A DNA stretch of 44,736 nucleotides from Bacteroidales bacterium (GCA_009785505.1 WQWA01000013.1:1-44736), one strand, 5' to 3'; positions 17,238 to 26,239 are shown, numbered from the stretch's first letter. Numbers and translations: made by a program. Notes: generated by a model not told the origin, from the sequence alone.

Positions 17238-18020
17238 TTAATGTTGGCTCAAAATCAAGTAAACCGAAAGGTAGTACCCGATTTCAAGGGTGCAAAGGTA
17301 CAAAAAATTATGGACATATGAAAATTTTGTTGCGGAAATCAGGATTAAAAAACTCCGAATCGCCCGCCAAATAAACCATACAGCGAATAAAAAAATCATC
17401 GCATAGACAATATTGGTCTGAAACCAAGAGTTGCCCAAAAAAGACACCAACAAAAACGGTAAAAAAAGCAAGGCAAAACTGGCATTAAACACAAATAAAT
17501 TCAGCAAATACTGCCTTGAAGAGGCTTGTTCTTTGAAAACCCATGCAAAAACTTTAATGATAGCTATTTTGAGTAGAAGCAATAATCCCACGACGAGCAC
17601 CAGTTGTCCAAAAACTATTAATGTTTCAACGCCCGAAACATCCCAATATCCGAAAAGCATACCCACTCTAAGTGCAAACAGCGAAAAGCATAGCAATATC
17701 AAAATAATAAAAGGCAGAACAAGTTGTTCGGAAAATAAATTACGCTCTTTTGTTAGTCTGCCAAAACCGCGATTTCCAAAAAGAGCATCCGGCATCTGCC
17801 GAACATATTTCATGCCGAAATTCAACAACCAACCGGCTACCACAAAAGAAAAAAACAACAAGGCAAAAATCCAAGCACTGAACGAATCCGGCATCGGCAA
17901 TGCCTCGGCGTTTATGGGTTGAAGCAAATGTCCTTCGAACATCGACGCTCGTTCAAACGCAGTTGGATCACCTTTTTCGGCAAATTCAAAAACAGCTGTG
18001 TATTTTTTCATTGTGAACAT
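17238..18020 (-). CDS. DUF4271 membrane protein
   Basis: A 260-residue protein with about six hydrophobic helices from residue 50 on. The C-terminal block IRSFLILISATKFSYVHNFLYLCTLEIGYYLSVYLIL is the typical DUF4271 ending. The family is found in Bacteroidota next to hemD, as here; function unknown. Either the ATG at 18020 or the one at 18011 could start it. It follows the TPR gene by three bases. Confidence 0.85.
   Translation of the reverse strand: MFTMKKYTAVFEFAEKGDPTAFERASMFEGHLLQPINAEALPMPDSFSAWIFALLFFSFVVAGWLLNFGMKYVRQMPDALFGNRGFGRLTKERNLFSEQLVLPFIILILLCFSLFALRVGMLFGYWDVSGVETLIVFGQLVLVVGLLLLLKIAIIKVFAWVFKEQASSRQYLLNLFVFNASFALLFLPFLLVSFLGNSWFQTNIVYAMIFLFAVWFIWRAIRSFLILISATKFSYVHNFLYLCTLEIGYYLSVYLILSQH
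17293..17300 (-). promoter_or_regulatory. Possible internal -7 element TACCTTTG before hemD
   Basis: Consensus match inside the 3' end of the DUF4271 gene, about 100 nt before hemD. Because it also encodes conserved residues there (LYLCTLE), it may be chance. Confidence 0.3.
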
Positions 18021-18023
18021 TTC

Positions 18024-19832
18024 TTATATCGCTTGTAGCTGTCTGAATCGTCTGCGTGCTTCCGGAACTAGAAGACTCGACGGATGGTCCGCAATTAATT
18101 TTTCGTAAAGAGCCATTGCAGTAATGGGTCGGTTTAGCTGCTCTTCGTTGATTCGAGCGGCAAGAAAAAGGGCTTCGTCTGCCAAAAGTTCACCGGCATG
18201 AAAGGTGTAGAGTCTTTCCAGATATTCCAGAGCATCTTCCGGATTGCCTCGCCGCAGGGCGATTTGGGCACGCCTCATTAAAATATCATCAAACAACGGA
18301 TGTGAGAATTGTTTTCGGCGAATGCTGTCAAAAATTAGCAAGGCTTCGTCGTATTTTCGTTGATAAATCAGCAAATCTGCGCTTGCAAACAATCTTAAAC
18401 TTTCAAAACCGCCGTCAAAATCGGCATTTTCTCGAATGAGCAAACTCATTTGCATAGCATCGTTGGCAATGAGCTTAGATGTTGCGGCACGCAAGACGTC
18501 CAACTGAGCGAGCGACCACTCAAATTCACCGATAAAGTAGAACAGTCGGGCGTTTCGGAAGGTGGCTTCAGAGCCGATTTCATCGTGGCGAAATTCGTTT
18601 TGCACTTGCGAATAAAGTAAAGTTGCTTCCCACGGTTCTCCGATAAACAAGTAAATATCGGCTAAATCCAATCTTAAATCTGCCAAAATTCGGCGAGGCA
18701 AATTCGGAATTCTTTTTGCTACGTTCAGCAATGAATCTGCTCGTTCAAAATCATTTTTGTAAAACGCTGTAATTCTTGCCCAGTCACGGATTAGCGGAAC
18801 GATTTGCGCTGTAAGCGGACGATTGCTCAGCAGTTCAATATACTGCTGTTCAAGAGCGAGCAATGCTCGAGTATCTACCACAACAGCCGTTGTGATTTGC
18901 TGATAGAGAAAAGACAACAACCCCATTCGTGCTTCAAAATAAAGCGGCGACGCTCCGCCTTTGGCAATCAAAAACTGATAGGCTTGTTCGGCAACCAGAG
19001 AGCCTGAACTTTGGGCGATTCGTGCAACTTCAAACACTCTTCGACCGTGATCGTTAAACCGCCTGTCGTAAGCCCTGGCAAAAGTTAGAGCAGTTTCAAA
19101 ATCTTCGATTGAAAGTAAAAAACTGATCCAAAAATCTTGTGCGATATGGCTTTGCGGATTTCTTTGAATGTAATTTAAAGTTGTTCTACGAATTTCGGCG
19201 GCAGCTCTGTTGTCACGATCATTTGCCAAAACCATTTGTATGCGTTGCAGTACGAACGAAAGCGTGTTTGGATTATTTTCCAACATGATTAAAAACTCGT
19301 TGGTCATGTCGGCAATCCGGTTTGCCTGTTCGTAAAGTGTTGCCAAATCTCGTGAAAACGCATGAGGATTGTTCAAAATCTGCCGCCCTTTTGTAAATGT
19401 CTGAATGGCAAATTCCGTTTGTCCGCGATTGAAAAATGCGATGGCAATTTCAGTGATTTGATTTTGGTTGTTCGGCAATCGGTCGATAATAGCTTGAAAT
19501 TCTCGGTTGGCTCTGCTTTGATCACCGGAAACGAAAAACACATGTCCTAAATCGACTGCGGTTGTTGGATTTTGCGGAAAATTTCGCATGTGTCGTCGCA
19601 CCAACCGTTCTGCCTCGCGCATGTTTCCTCGTTGCAAAAGTGCATCCAAGTAATGTCGATAAATATGCTGCGTTGGCGCTCGAGAATAAATCTCGCTGAA
19701 AAGTTGTATGGCTTGTTCGGTTTGACCGCTTCTCAAAAACTCAATAGCCAATTGCTCTGTACTGCCTTGTTGAGCAAACAATACAGAGTAAAGAAACAAT
19801 GCTGTCAAAAAAGCCAAAAAACGTTTTTTCAT
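18024..19832 (-). CDS. Exported tetratricopeptide-repeat protein
   Basis: A 602-residue protein with signal peptide (MKKRFLAFLTALFLYSVLFAQ). It consists mainly of helical TPR-like repeats: LAIEFLRSGQTEQAIQLFSEIYSRAP, AVDLGHVFFVSGDQSRANREFQAII, DLADIYLFIGEPWEATLLYSQVQ, DALEYLERLYTFHAGELLADEALFLAARINEE and AMALYEKLIADHPSSLLVPEARRRFRQLQ at the end. Such proteins scaffold envelope complexes; the partner is unknown. The ATG at 19832 is four bases after the -7 element. It is first in a run with DUF4271, hemD, rnpA and yidD. Confidence 0.88.
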   Translation of the reverse strand: MKKRFLAFLTALFLYSVLFAQQGSTEQLAIEFLRSGQTEQAIQLFSEIYSRAPTQHIYRHYLDALLQRGNMREAERLVRRHMRNFPQNPTTAVDLGHVFFVSGDQSRANREFQAIIDRLPNNQNQITEIAIAFFNRGQTEFAIQTFTKGRQILNNPHAFSRDLATLYEQANRIADMTNEFLIMLENNPNTLSFVLQRIQMVLANDRDNRAAAEIRRTTLNYIQRNPQSHIAQDFWISFLLSIEDFETALTFARAYDRRFNDHGRRVFEVARIAQSSGSLVAEQAYQFLIAKGGASPLYFEARMGLLSFLYQQITTAVVVDTRALLALEQQYIELLSNRPLTAQIVPLIRDWARITAFYKNDFERADSLLNVAKRIPNLPRRILADLRLDLADIYLFIGEPWEATLLYSQVQNEFRHDEIGSEATFRNARLFYFIGEFEWSLAQLDVLRAATSKLIANDAMQMSLLIRENADFDGGFESLRLFASADLLIYQRKYDEALLIFDSIRRKQFSHPLFDDILMRRAQIALRRGNPEDALEYLERLYTFHAGELLADEALFLAARINEEQLNRPITAMALYEKLIADHPSSLLVPEARRRFRQLQAI

Positions 19833-19836
19833 TGTA

Positions 19837-19844
19837 CAAAGATA
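19837..19844 (-). promoter_or_regulatory. -7 promoter element TATCTTTG for the TPR-hemD-rnpA run
   Basis: Exact consensus; the ATG follows after four bases, implying a leaderless start. Confidence 0.7.
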
Positions 19845-19916
19845 CGAAAAAAGGAACAACAAACCTTAAATTTTTTTAAGTTTTAACACTTTTTAAGGAA
19901 AATTTTGCGAGAGGCC

Positions 19917-20027
19917 GTGAAAAACAATCCTAAAAAAATTCCTGAAGGATACGTTTTAACCTTGCAAAGTGCTGAAAGACAAGAACTGATCGAAAAAATA
20001 AATGAGCGATTAGAAAAAACCTCTTAA
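19917..20027 (+). CDS. Possible 36-residue small protein
   Basis: GTG start, then KNNPKKIPEGYVLTLQSAER and a charged helix ending RLEKTS. The composition (K/E-rich, amphipathic) looks coding, and the flanking bases are AT-rich non-coding. No clear promoter or known family; it could be the remnant of a larger gene. Confidence 0.35.
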   Translation: MKNNPKKIPEGYVLTLQSAERQELIEKINERLEKTS

Positions 20028-20060
20028 ATTTCTTTCTTACTACAAACCTTTATGAAGGAG

Positions 20061-21122
20061 TTAGGCTTCAATAAGTAAAGAGCACCCCCGAACATCGCTG
20101 TTTTCAATCCTCCCGAGAATCTCAAATTCATTTTCGGAAAATAGTTTTCCCAAATCTTGCGTAGCGATAAACGGACAAGAATTGTAATTTGCCAAGTCAA
20201 TCACATTAATTCCGCCGGCAACACCATGTTTTTCGACACCGAGAGGATCGTTCAAAGGCCGTGTAAAGACCCGCATCCAAGGCGGGCACGAAAATTTACT
20301 TTCGCCTTTGGAATAGGCTTGCGAAAAGAGTTCGGTCATGCCGTATTCGGAATAAATGTTTTCAATGCCGAATGCTTCGCAAAGCCGTTTGTGAAGTTCG
20401 GTTTTGCTCAATTCTTTTCTACGGCCTTTCATGCCACCTGTTTCGAAAACGAGTGTGTTTTCTAACTTTTGTGGAAATTTTTCGGCGAAATCTAAAAGGG
20501 CGTATGATACTCCAAATAAAATTTTTGATTTTTGATTTTTGACCCTTCGACTACGCTCAGGGCATGTTTTTGGTTTTTGAATTGTTGCGTTTAATTCATC
20601 AAGGTTGTTGAGAAAAAAACCACTTTCTGAACATTTCGTCTGCTTAATCAATTCATTCATCATGTAAATAAGCGAAGAGTTTTTTTGTTCCAAATAATTT
20701 GGCAAGAGTGCTAAAATTACGTAGTTTTCAGGGTTTCCGAAAAAATGCTCAAAACCTTTTGTAAAGCTTTTTTCGTAAATTTTAAAATCCGCAACAAAAT
20801 GTTTGGAGGTGTTTGCTCCAGTTGTTCCACTGCTTGCGAAGTATTGGTCGGTGTTTTTTCCGTTGATTAGGATTTTGTGGGATTTGAAAAATTCGATGGG
20901 TAAACAAGGAATTTCCGAATAATGGTGCGGGGTACGAGGTGTGAGGTGCGAGGTCGTTTCGACTTCGCTCAACGACCGATGGCTGAGTGGAGTCGAAGCA
21001 ACCTCATTTACAAAATGTGCATACAACGGATTATTTTGCATTTGAAAATCGAACATCTCTAATGCGGTTTCGTTGAACTCCGCTTCCGACGAAATTGAAA
21101 ATATTTTTTCAAAAAATGACAC
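20061..21122 (-). CDS. LuxE-like acyl-protein synthetase / acyltransferase
   Basis: A 353-residue protein of the ANL-like LuxE family, which activates a fatty acid or other carboxylate with ATP and transfers it. ASSGTTGANTSKHFVADFKIYEKSF is the ATP-loop, followed by NYVILALLPNYLEQKNSSLIYMMNELI, VFETGGMKGRRKELSKTELHKRL, NIYSEYGMTELFSQAYSKG and IDLANYNSCPFIATQDLG. Bacteroidota commonly carry such genes without lux genes; substrate unknown. Two segments (residues about 42-67, SLSEVETTSH region, and 187-193, CPERSRR) are encoded by inserted repeats. GTG at 21122 is the likely start. Confidence 0.85.
   Translation of the reverse strand: MSFFEKIFSISSEAEFNETALEMFDFQMQNNPLYAHFVNEVASTPLSHRSLSEVETTSHLTPRTPHHYSEIPCLPIEFFKSHKILINGKNTDQYFASSGTTGANTSKHFVADFKIYEKSFTKGFEHFFGNPENYVILALLPNYLEQKNSSLIYMMNELIKQTKCSESGFFLNNLDELNATIQKPKTCPERSRRVKNQKSKILFGVSYALLDFAEKFPQKLENTLVFETGGMKGRRKELSKTELHKRLCEAFGIENIYSEYGMTELFSQAYSKGESKFSCPPWMRVFTRPLNDPLGVEKHGVAGGINVIDLANYNSCPFIATQDLGKLFSENEFEILGRIENSDVRGCSLLIEA
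20543..20562. repeat. Short palindromic repeat inside the LuxE-like gene
   Basis: CCCTTCGACTACGCTCAGGG, next to tandem ATTTTTG units. A near-identical copy is at 37398-37417. Read on the minus strand it encodes PERSRR. Confidence 0.75.
20958..20997. repeat. Palindromic repeat inside the LuxE-like gene
   Basis: TTCGACTTCGCTCA (20958-20971) and TGAGTGGAGTCGAA (20984-20997) pair with two mismatches. Same core as 16240-16281. It lies in frame, encoding part of STPLSHRSLSEVETT. Confidence 0.75.
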
Positions 21123-21140
21123 GAATTAATATTTTTTTTG

Positions 21141-21148
21141 TATCTTTG
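21141..21148 (+). promoter_or_regulatory. -7 promoter element TATCTTTG for the lipoprotein-mrdA unit
   Basis: Exact consensus after T8G, 13 nt before the ATG at 21162. Confidence 0.7.
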
Positions 21149-21161
21149 TAAATTCGGATAA

Positions 21162-21698
21162 ATGCGCCCTATGAAGAACACTGTTGCAAAGATACGATTT
21201 TTTTTCATAATTCTGCTGGTTTGTGTGGGATTTTTTTCGTGTGTTCCGGATGAAACATTTCCGCCGGAAACGGTTTTGGAATTCAATAGAGTGCAGTTTT
21301 GGGTTCATGAAAGTAATAGAGACAGTGTTGTGGGAATGAGTATTCTGATAAACTTTCAAGATGGCGATGGGAATATCGGATTTTTGGGCAGAGATACAAC
21401 GTATAATCTCTTTGTTCATGTATTTGACAGTATATTTCCACCGCAAGGCGATGCAACTTTTGTTCCGATGCAGATTTCTCACAACAATGGCATAGATTGG
21501 GAAAACTGGGTTAGATCTTTTGCTGTTCCGGACTTGGGCTCCGGTTCTGTGAGAGGTACATTTGACGTAGGCTTTTTTGGAGATTTTAATATTTTACAAC
21601 GATCCGATTTGGGTGTTGTTAGATTCGAAATCTATATGTATGACAGGGACTCTGTACGAAGCAACATAGTAACAACTCCTGGCATTCGTATTCCATGA
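21162..21698 (+). CDS. Small lipoprotein upstream of mrdA, function unknown
   Basis: A 178-residue protein (or 175 from the ATG at 21171). The N-terminus RFFFIILLVCVGFFSCVPDE is a lipoprotein signal with Cys acceptor. INFQDGDGNIGFLGRDTTYNLFVHVFD is reminiscent of a Bacteroidota lipoprotein group with a calcium-site-like DGDGN. No known function. Its stop overlaps the mrdA start by ATGA, so the two are translated together, which suggests a link to cell-wall elongation or simply operon membership. Confidence 0.75.
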   Translation: MRPMKNTVAKIRFFFIILLVCVGFFSCVPDETFPPETVLEFNRVQFWVHESNRDSVVGMSILINFQDGDGNIGFLGRDTTYNLFVHVFDSIFPPQGDATFVPMQISHNNGIDWENWVRSFAVPDLGSGSVRGTFDVGFFGDFNILQRSDLGVVRFEIYMYDRDSVRSNIVTTPGIRIP

Positions 21699-23518
21699 GA
21701 GATCCGCAAAAAAATCGCAAACGTCAAATTATCGCAATGATTGTTGTCGTGTTTTTGATCTTTGTTGCACGTTTGTTTTACTTGCAGATTGTAAACACAG
21801 ATTTTGGGCGGGCAGCAGATAACAATTCTTTGCGGAATGTTGTGCAGCATCCGGCACGAGGCTTGATTTTTGATCGAAACGGTGTTTTGATCGTTCACAA
21901 TGTGGCGGTTTATGATTTAATGGTTGTTCCGGGGCAAGTGAGAGCAATGGATACCTTAAAATTTTGCAATTTAATTGGAATCACCATAGAAGACTTTCGC
22001 AGAAATCTCCAAAGAGCCAGAAGACATTCGAGATTTGTGCCTTCTCTTTTTGAACCGCAACTTTCAGCCGAAACATTTGGAAAACTGCAAGAACATTTAT
22101 TTAGATTTCCGGGTTTTTATGCCGTTCCTCGAACAGTCCGTGGTTATCCAATTCCTGCAGCGGCACACGTTTTGGGCTATATTGGCGAAGTTGACAACAG
22201 GATCATAGAAAACGATCCATATTACCGTATGGGCGATTATATTGGAAAGAGCGGATTGGAACTTTTTTATGAGCGATATTTGCGAGGAGAAAGAGGCAAC
22301 AGAATCTTCCTTGTTGATGTTCATAATCGTGTGCAGGGTAGTTTTCGAGATGGTGCTCATGATGTACCTTCTGTTCCCGGACTATCGTTGCAAACCACAT
22401 TGGATATAGAAGTTCAAAAATTTGCAGAACAATTGATGCAAAACAAACGCGGAGCAATTGTTGCCATAGAGCCTGCAACCGGCGAAGTGCTGGTATTTGT
22501 GAGTTCGCCGGCTTATGACCCGAATCTTTTGGTTGGACGTCCTCGCAGTGTTAATTTCCGACGACTTCAAAACGATCCGCAACGCCCATTGTTCAACAGA
22601 GCCTTGCAAGCAGAGTATCCGCCCGGGTCGCATTTTAAAATACCCATAGGTTTGATCGCAATGCAGCAAGGGGTTATTAATGAAAATACAAGTTTTCCTT
22701 GCGACCAATCGCAGGTTGGATGCCGTCCGCACCGCACTGTGCATAATATGCGGGATGCACAGGCAGTTTCGTGCAACCCCTATTTTGTTGCGGCATTTCG
22801 ACGAACTATACAACAAGGGGAACATCGAAATCCTTTTATCGACAGCCGAATAGGCTTGGAGCGATGGAATGAATATATTCGCAGTTTCGGTTTCGGCGAA
22901 CATTTGAGGATAGACCTTCCCGGCGGCAGACGAGGATTAATTCCCACAGTAGCACTTTACGATCGCATGCACGGCGAAAATCGGTGGGCATTCAGCACGT
23001 TTCGTTCGGTAAGTATAGGACAGGGCGAAGTTGGCATTACACCTTTGCAAATGGCGAATTTGGCAGCAATTACGGCAAATAGAGGCTGGTTTATCACACC
23101 GCATCTTGTTCGAACCATCAGCGATACAATCATTCCGGATAGAGATTTTATAACGAGACGCTACACGATGGTTGATCCGGAACATTTTGATGCGATAAAC
23201 TGGGGTATGTACGATGCCGTACACGCGGCAGGCGGAACAGCATGGCGCGCACGAATAAGCGGTATATCTGTTGTTGGAAAAACAGGTACTGTACAAAATC
23301 CACATGGGGAGAATCATGCTACATTCATTGCATTTGCTCCATTTGATGAGCCCAAAATTGCAGTTGCTGTATTTGTGGAAAATGCCGGGTTTGGAGGAGC
23401 TTGGGCTGCTCCAATCGCAAGTTTGGTCATCGAAAAATATTTGACCCGTGAAATAAGACGCCCTCACGAATTACGACGTGTAATGGATGCAAATTTTATG
23501 ACAACAGCCGCACATTAA
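21695..23518 (+). CDS. mrdA: Penicillin-binding protein 2 (peptidoglycan transpeptidase)
   Basis: A 607-residue class B PBP. One N-terminal helix (IIAMIVVVFLIFVARLFYLQIV), the pedestal HPARGLIFDRNGVLI, and the transpeptidase with SxxK in PGSHFK (Ser about 311), SCN (about 359, AVSCNPYF) and KTGT (about 529). The GQGEVGITPLQMANLAA block matches PBP2. It cross-links glycan strands with the SEDS polymerase RodA, which follows 46 bp downstream. ATGA overlap with the lipoprotein gene fixes the start. Confidence 0.95.
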   Translation: MRDPQKNRKRQIIAMIVVVFLIFVARLFYLQIVNTDFGRAADNNSLRNVVQHPARGLIFDRNGVLIVHNVAVYDLMVVPGQVRAMDTLKFCNLIGITIEDFRRNLQRARRHSRFVPSLFEPQLSAETFGKLQEHLFRFPGFYAVPRTVRGYPIPAAAHVLGYIGEVDNRIIENDPYYRMGDYIGKSGLELFYERYLRGERGNRIFLVDVHNRVQGSFRDGAHDVPSVPGLSLQTTLDIEVQKFAEQLMQNKRGAIVAIEPATGEVLVFVSSPAYDPNLLVGRPRSVNFRRLQNDPQRPLFNRALQAEYPPGSHFKIPIGLIAMQQGVINENTSFPCDQSQVGCRPHRTVHNMRDAQAVSCNPYFVAAFRRTIQQGEHRNPFIDSRIGLERWNEYIRSFGFGEHLRIDLPGGRRGLIPTVALYDRMHGENRWAFSTFRSVSIGQGEVGITPLQMANLAAITANRGWFITPHLVRTISDTIIPDRDFITRRYTMVDPEHFDAINWGMYDAVHAAGGTAWRARISGISVVGKTGTVQNPHGENHATFIAFAPFDEPKIAVAVFVENAGFGGAWAAPIASLVIEKYLTREIRRPHELRRVMDANFMTTAAH

Positions 23519-23529
23519 AAATAGAGAAT

Positions 23530-23554
23530 GTAGGGGCGAGGCTTGCCTTCGCCC
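23530..23554. repeat. Degenerate copy of the 28-bp palindrome
   Basis: GTAGGGGCGAGG is intact; the other arm (GCCTTCGCCC) has decayed. It fills the mrdA-rodA gap. Confidence 0.6.
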
Positions 23555-23564
23555 AAATAAAAAA

Positions 23565-24818
23565 ATGAGAGAAGAAAGAGGTTTTTTAAGAAACGTAGAT
23601 GGTTGGCTCATCTTCATTTATTTGATGTTGGTTTTCATCGGATGGATCAATATCTATGCAACGGTTTTCGACGGAAATCATGGCAGTATTTTCGATTTGT
23701 CGCGAAGGTACGGCATGCAGTTGCTGTTTATTGTTACCGCCATCATGATTGCATTTGTTATTCTATTGCTTGATATGCGGTTGTTTATGAATATGGCACA
23801 CGTATTTTACGGAATGACCTTAATTTTGTTGATTGCCGTATTGTTAGTAGGGACGAGGGTTGCCGGACAACAAGCTTGGATTCAGTTTGCAGGTTTTTCA
23901 TTTCAACCGGCAGAATTTGCAAAATTTGCAACTTGTCTGTTTTTAGCAAAATACTTAAGTACAAGTGGCGTGGATTTAAAAAACGCATCTGCGAAACTTG
24001 CATCAATGCTTATTATTTTTCTTCCAATAGGGCTCATACTTTTGCAACCCGATGCAGGTTCGGCGTTGGTGTTTTTGGCATTTGTTATGGTGTTGTATCG
24101 CGAAGGTTTGCCGGCCTGGTATATTTGGACAGGCTTTGTTGCGGTAACTGTTTTTATATTGGACTTAATTTTGCCGCTTTGGGTCGTTGCGATAATTTTA
24201 GCTTTAGTTACAGGTGTGTTGATTTATCTAAATAAGAAAACGCTTAGAAATATCGCATCTGCGGTGTTGTTATTTTCAGCTGCTGTTGGATTTGCATATA
24301 TATCCAACTATGCATTCGACCAACTTGCTCCGCATCAACAAGACAGAATAAATGTACTTATCGGAAAAGAAGTGGATATGCAAGGCATTGGCTACAATGT
24401 AAATCAATCTAAAATTGCTATCGGGTCCGGCGGACTTTTTGGAAGGGGCTTTTTGGAAGGCACACAAACCCGTTTTAATTTCGTTCCCGAACAAGTTACC
24501 GATTTTATTTTCTGCACAATAGGTGAGGAGTGGGGTTTTCTTGGATCAACTGTCGTTTTAGCCTTGTTTTTAGCACTAATTTTACGCATCATATTCTTAG
24601 CGGAACGACAGCGAGGTCCGTTCGTTCGAATTTATGGCTACGGTGTAGCGGCAGTTTTCTTTTTTCACGTGTTTGTCAATATCGGCATGACGATAGGATT
24701 AGTGCCGATCATTGGAATTCCTTTGCCGTTTATTAGTTACGGAGGCTCGTCGCTTTGGGCATTTACGATACTTTTGTTTGTGTTTATCAAACAAGATGCT
24801 TCGAGACTTGCGTTTTGA
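23565..24818 (+). CDS. rodA: Peptidoglycan glycosyltransferase RodA (SEDS family)
   Basis: A 417-residue protein with ten membrane segments. AWIQFAGFSFQPAEFAKFATCLFLAKYL (with the family's QPSE-like QPAE), LLQPDAGSALVFLAFVMVLYREGL and the C-terminal EEWGFLGSTVVLALF, FFHVFVNIGMTIGLVPIIGIPLPFISYGGSS are canonical SEDS blocks; the catalytic Asp lies in QPDAGSA-type loop regions described for RodA. It polymerises lipid II with PBP2. The usual upstream mreC and mreD genes are absent from this window. Confidence 0.95.
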   Translation: MREERGFLRNVDGWLIFIYLMLVFIGWINIYATVFDGNHGSIFDLSRRYGMQLLFIVTAIMIAFVILLLDMRLFMNMAHVFYGMTLILLIAVLLVGTRVAGQQAWIQFAGFSFQPAEFAKFATCLFLAKYLSTSGVDLKNASAKLASMLIIFLPIGLILLQPDAGSALVFLAFVMVLYREGLPAWYIWTGFVAVTVFILDLILPLWVVAIILALVTGVLIYLNKKTLRNIASAVLLFSAAVGFAYISNYAFDQLAPHQQDRINVLIGKEVDMQGIGYNVNQSKIAIGSGGLFGRGFLEGTQTRFNFVPEQVTDFIFCTIGEEWGFLGSTVVLALFLALILRIIFLAERQRGPFVRIYGYGVAAVFFFHVFVNIGMTIGLVPIIGIPLPFISYGGSSLWAFTILLFVFIKQDASRLAF

Positions 24819-24830
24819 CATTTTTTTTCG

Positions 24831-24838
24831 TATCTTTG
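24831..24838 (+). promoter_or_regulatory. -7 promoter element TATCTTTG for the FKBP gene
   Basis: Exact consensus, with TTGACA at 24815-24820 upstream; 14 nt before the ATG at 24853. Confidence 0.7.
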
Positions 24839-24852
24839 CAAAAAAAACAATT

Positions 24853-25296
24853 ATGAAAATTGAAAACAACAGTCGTGTGAAATTGGCTTATGTGCTAAGA
24901 TACGACGATGCAAAAGGCGATATCATTGAGAGTGTTTCTGTAGAAAATCCACTAGAAGTCGTCATCGGAAACGAAGATTTACTTGAAAAATTCGAGGAAA
25001 AAATTATGGGATTGAAAACGGGCGACACATTCGACTTTGTTCTTTCTCCCGAAGAAGCTTATGGAAACTACGATGAAGAAGGCATTGTCGCTGTTCCTAA
25101 AGCTGAGTTGATGGAAGATGTGGAAGGCATTGAAATTTCAGAAGGCGAGATAGTTCCTGTTGTTACCGATGACGGCGATGAAATGGAAGCCGTAGTTTTG
25201 GAAATAGAAGGCGACATCATTACCTTAGACTTCAATCATCCTTTGGCAGGAGAAACTCTTTACTTTTCCGGGAAAATCGTTGAAATTAACTCTTAA
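24853..25296 (+). CDS. FKBP-type peptidyl-prolyl isomerase, SlyD-like
   Basis: A 147-residue cytoplasmic prolyl isomerase/chaperone. VKLAYVLRYDDAKGDIIESV, NPLEVVIGNEDLLEKFEEKIMGLKTGDTFDFVLSPEEAYGNYDEE and DFNHPLAGETLYFSGKIVEI match SlyD, including the inserted-flap region between. It lacks the metal-binding His/Cys tail of E. coli SlyD. The ATG at 24853 follows the promoter; a longer ORF from 24712 is only overlap with rodA. menA follows 10 bp later. Confidence 0.92.
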   Translation: MKIENNSRVKLAYVLRYDDAKGDIIESVSVENPLEVVIGNEDLLEKFEEKIMGLKTGDTFDFVLSPEEAYGNYDEEGIVAVPKAELMEDVEGIEISEGEIVPVVTDDGDEMEAVVLEIEGDIITLDFNHPLAGETLYFSGKIVEINS

Positions 25297-25306
25297 AATC
25301 ATCATC

Positions 25307-26239
25307 ATGAATAATCACAAAACAACAATAGCAGAGTGGATCCACGCCTTCCGCCCGTGGACATGGGCGGCGTCTATAATGCCGGTTACACTAACATCTG
25401 CATTCGCTTTTTATTTGCAAAAATCCGGTGGAATTTCCGTTGAATGGTGGTTGCTGCCATTCGTTTTTCTTGCCGTTATCAGCTACCAATCCGCAATGAA
25501 CATGACGAGTGATTTGGACGACTTCAAATGGAAAGTTGATACCAAAGATTCTCTTGGCGAAGAAAAATTGCTTGTGACCGAAAAATCTACCGAAAAACCT
25601 TGGAAAAAAGTTGCATTCAGCGTACTTGGCTTAGGAACTCTTATCGGTTTTTGGCTAACTTACCACTTATGGCAAGCCGGAAGCGGTTTACACTTACTTT
25701 GGATTGGCGGATTTGGCTTGATCACAGGTTATTACTACATTTATTTCAAAAAATACGGATTAGGAGATTTACTGATTTTTACAATCTTCGGACCGCTAAT
25801 CACATTAGGAACATTTTATGTGCTTACAGGAAACTTGTCCTTAATGGCAATATTGATAGCGATTCCTACAGGATTGATCAATTGCGGAATTTTGCATGCC
25901 AACCACACACGCGACATTTCCTTTGATGTAAAAGCAGGTGTTAAATCATTAGCCTCTATTGCGGGTTTTTGCAATGCACAAAAGCTATATGCGATATTCA
26001 TTTTTGGTGCATTTTTAGGAGTAGGAACGCTGGTTGTACTCGGCACTTTGCCACTCCCAAGTTTGTTGGCTTTTCTAGTATTTCCGATAGCGTTGGCAAA
26101 CGTGAAAACCATGTTTAAAGCCTCTTCGGAAGATCCGAATACCATATTGACGTTAGATGAAGCAACGGGTAAACTACAAGTTGCGTTTACAGCACTACTT
26201 TCACTTGGAATCTTTATTCATTCTCTAATTTGGGCATGA
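25307..26239 (+). CDS. menA: UbiA-family prenyltransferase, probable MenA
   Basis: A 310-residue membrane prenyltransferase with about eight helices. First Asp-rich motif NMTSDLDDFKWKVDTKDS (about residues 64-81) and second HANHTRDISFDVKAGVKSLAS (about 196-216) bind the prenyl diphosphate via Mg. RPWTWAASIMPVTLTSAFAF at the N-terminus is typical of MenA, which prenylates 1,4-dihydroxy-2-naphthoate for menaquinone. Other UbiA substrates cannot be excluded. The ATG at 25307 is preferred over an ORF start at 25280 inside the FKBP gene. The stop overlaps the next gene by ATGA. Confidence 0.88.
   Translation: MNNHKTTIAEWIHAFRPWTWAASIMPVTLTSAFAFYLQKSGGISVEWWLLPFVFLAVISYQSAMNMTSDLDDFKWKVDTKDSLGEEKLLVTEKSTEKPWKKVAFSVLGLGTLIGFWLTYHLWQAGSGLHLLWIGGFGLITGYYYIYFKKYGLGDLLIFTIFGPLITLGTFYVLTGNLSLMAILIAIPTGLINCGILHANHTRDISFDVKAGVKSLASIAGFCNAQKLYAIFIFGAFLGVGTLVVLGTLPLPSLLAFLVFPIALANVKTMFKASSEDPNTILTLDEATGKLQVAFTALLSLGIFIHSLIWA

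Noticed and set aside
22382-23467. Long minus-strand ORFs opposite mrdA
   Set aside because: Mirror readings of a conserved PBP2 gene with no family features.
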